Shown: piece after piece, positions 5,905 to 6,214 of the stretch | Layout: every line of letters starts with the position of its first letter | How positions within the stretch are numbered: the stretch's first letter is position 1 | NCBI GenBank assembly: GCA_946478675.1 | Contig: CAMLEF010000278.1 | Location: 1-6,214 of the forward strand | Direction: 5' to 3' | DNA from: an uncultured Flavobacteriales bacterium | GTDB lineage: Bacteria; Bacteroidota; Bacteroidia; Palsa-965 | Length of the DNA stretch: 6,214 nt | The notes under the pieces: model-generated | What the model was told of the DNA's origin: nothing | The model's database searches: none | Seen by the model: only the letters and a program-made list of their open reading frames with translations | Translations under genes and position numbers: made by a program

Positions 5905-5934
5905 AAAGTCCTGATCTCCCGGTCAGGATTTTTT
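5905..5934 (+). terminator. Intrinsic terminator, probably bidirectional
   Basis: TCCTGATC (5909-5916) pairs with GGTCAGGA (5921-5928), with one G-U pair, around the four-base loop TCCC. It is followed by six T (5929-5934). The upstream AAAG can extend the stem with the T-tract. On the - strand the hairpin begins four bases after the queG stop codon and is followed by a T-rich run, so it can also end queG transcription. The queG stop codon (5933-5935) overlaps the last T residues. Confidence 0.9.
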
Positions 5935-6214
5935 ATTTCTCGCCGAGGAAACGAAGATTGCGTTTCAATCCTTCGAACTTCGTGCGCTTCACCGCCGACT
6001 TGCGAAAAATTTCCTGGAATACTTCTTCCGTCAATTCTTCCCACTCCGATTTTTTCATCGACAGCAATTTTTCATTCGGGCCGAAAGCCGGTTCGCGGTG
6101 CGGTTTTGCAAAACGGTTCCACGGACACACATCATGGCAGATTTCGCAGCCGAAAGCCCAGTTTCTGAATTTTCCTTTTTAACGTTCGGGAATCTCGTCT
6201 ATGAGCTCGAAGTT
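5933..6214 (-). pseudogene. queG: Epoxyqueuosine reductase QueG, 3' part, interrupted by an in-frame TAA (5' end outside window)
   Basis: Reading from the right edge on the - strand gives NFELIDEIPER, then TAA at 6181-6179, then, in the same frame, [20 protein letters not shown] and onward to LRFLGEK and a TAA stop at 5935-5933. Eighty-one codons follow the internal stop. [18 protein letters not shown] carries the C-x2-C-x3-C-P iron-sulfur motif of QueG, and [14 protein letters not shown] is its conserved C-terminal block. QueG is a cobalamin- and [4Fe-4S]-dependent enzyme that reduces epoxyqueuosine to queuosine in the tRNA wobble position. Where the TAA stands, relatives carry a hydrophobic residue before K-G-K (for example L or F). 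TTTAAAA becoming TTAAAAA would explain it by one substitution. If real, the protein loses the second cluster motif and would be inactive. If it is a sequence error, this is an ordinary intact queG. Codon use and conservation after the stop look normal, so any inactivation is recent. Confidence 0.87.

Noticed and set aside
6179..6181. Recoding or programmed readthrough of the queG TAA
   Set aside because: No stop-codon recoding is known for this family, no flanking recoding structure is evident, and TAA is the stop least prone to readthrough. Mutation or error is simpler.
5808..6182. Open frame of 124 codons on the + strand across the small gene, the terminator and queG
   Set aside because: It runs through a strong terminator and is antisense to conserved QueG sequence.

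Overview
The window looks like a piece of a moderately GC-rich Bacteroidota chromosome. Four things point there: a C-terminal tail of the type IX secretion (T9SS) sorting type at the left edge, a DUF6029-type barrel and an Omp28-type lipoprotein, two short PorT-like outer-membrane barrels, and a promoter of the Bacteroidota form (TTG, 18-nt spacer, TAnnTTTG). Almost all genes read on the + strand, and most of their products are predicted to act in the cell envelope. I see no mobile element, CRISPR array, tRNA or rRNA.

Layout. Bases 2-76 are the end of a probable T9SS cargo gene, followed by a hairpin at 91-139. Bases 202-3301 hold a three-gene set: a TlpA/ResA-like thioredoxin with a CAPC active site, a DUF6029-type predicted outer-membrane protein, and an Omp28-like lipoprotein with its own CIAC motif. 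A strong intrinsic terminator at 3317-3356 closes the set, followed by a short GCAGATT-type repeat. A new unit starts from a promoter at 3419-3447, almost touching its start codon: an outer-membrane barrel (3453), then ubiX (flavin prenyltransferase, 4093) ten bases later, then a second barrel protein (4705). After a 228-base gap comes a 64-residue protein of unknown function, preceded by an unusually good Shine-Dalgarno site and followed by a textbook terminator. The right edge holds the 3' part of queG (epoxyqueuosine reductase) on the - strand, convergent with the small gene and sharing its terminator region.

How the genes may work together. The clearest functional grouping is the first one. 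Two thioredoxin-fold proteins flank an outer-membrane protein whose only two cysteines form a close pair at its C-terminal end, which suggests a shared thiol-disulfide job in the envelope (inference). UbiX makes prenylated FMN for UbiD-family decarboxylases, but no ubiD gene is visible here.

The most surprising observation is in queG. The reading frame is intact on both sides of a single TAA codon at 6179-6181, where a leucine-like codon would be expected. It is either a fresh nonsense mutation or a base-call error at a T/A homopolymer boundary. I do not see a convincing wholly new system. The best candidates for follow-up are the redox gene set, the 64-residue protein and the queG stop.
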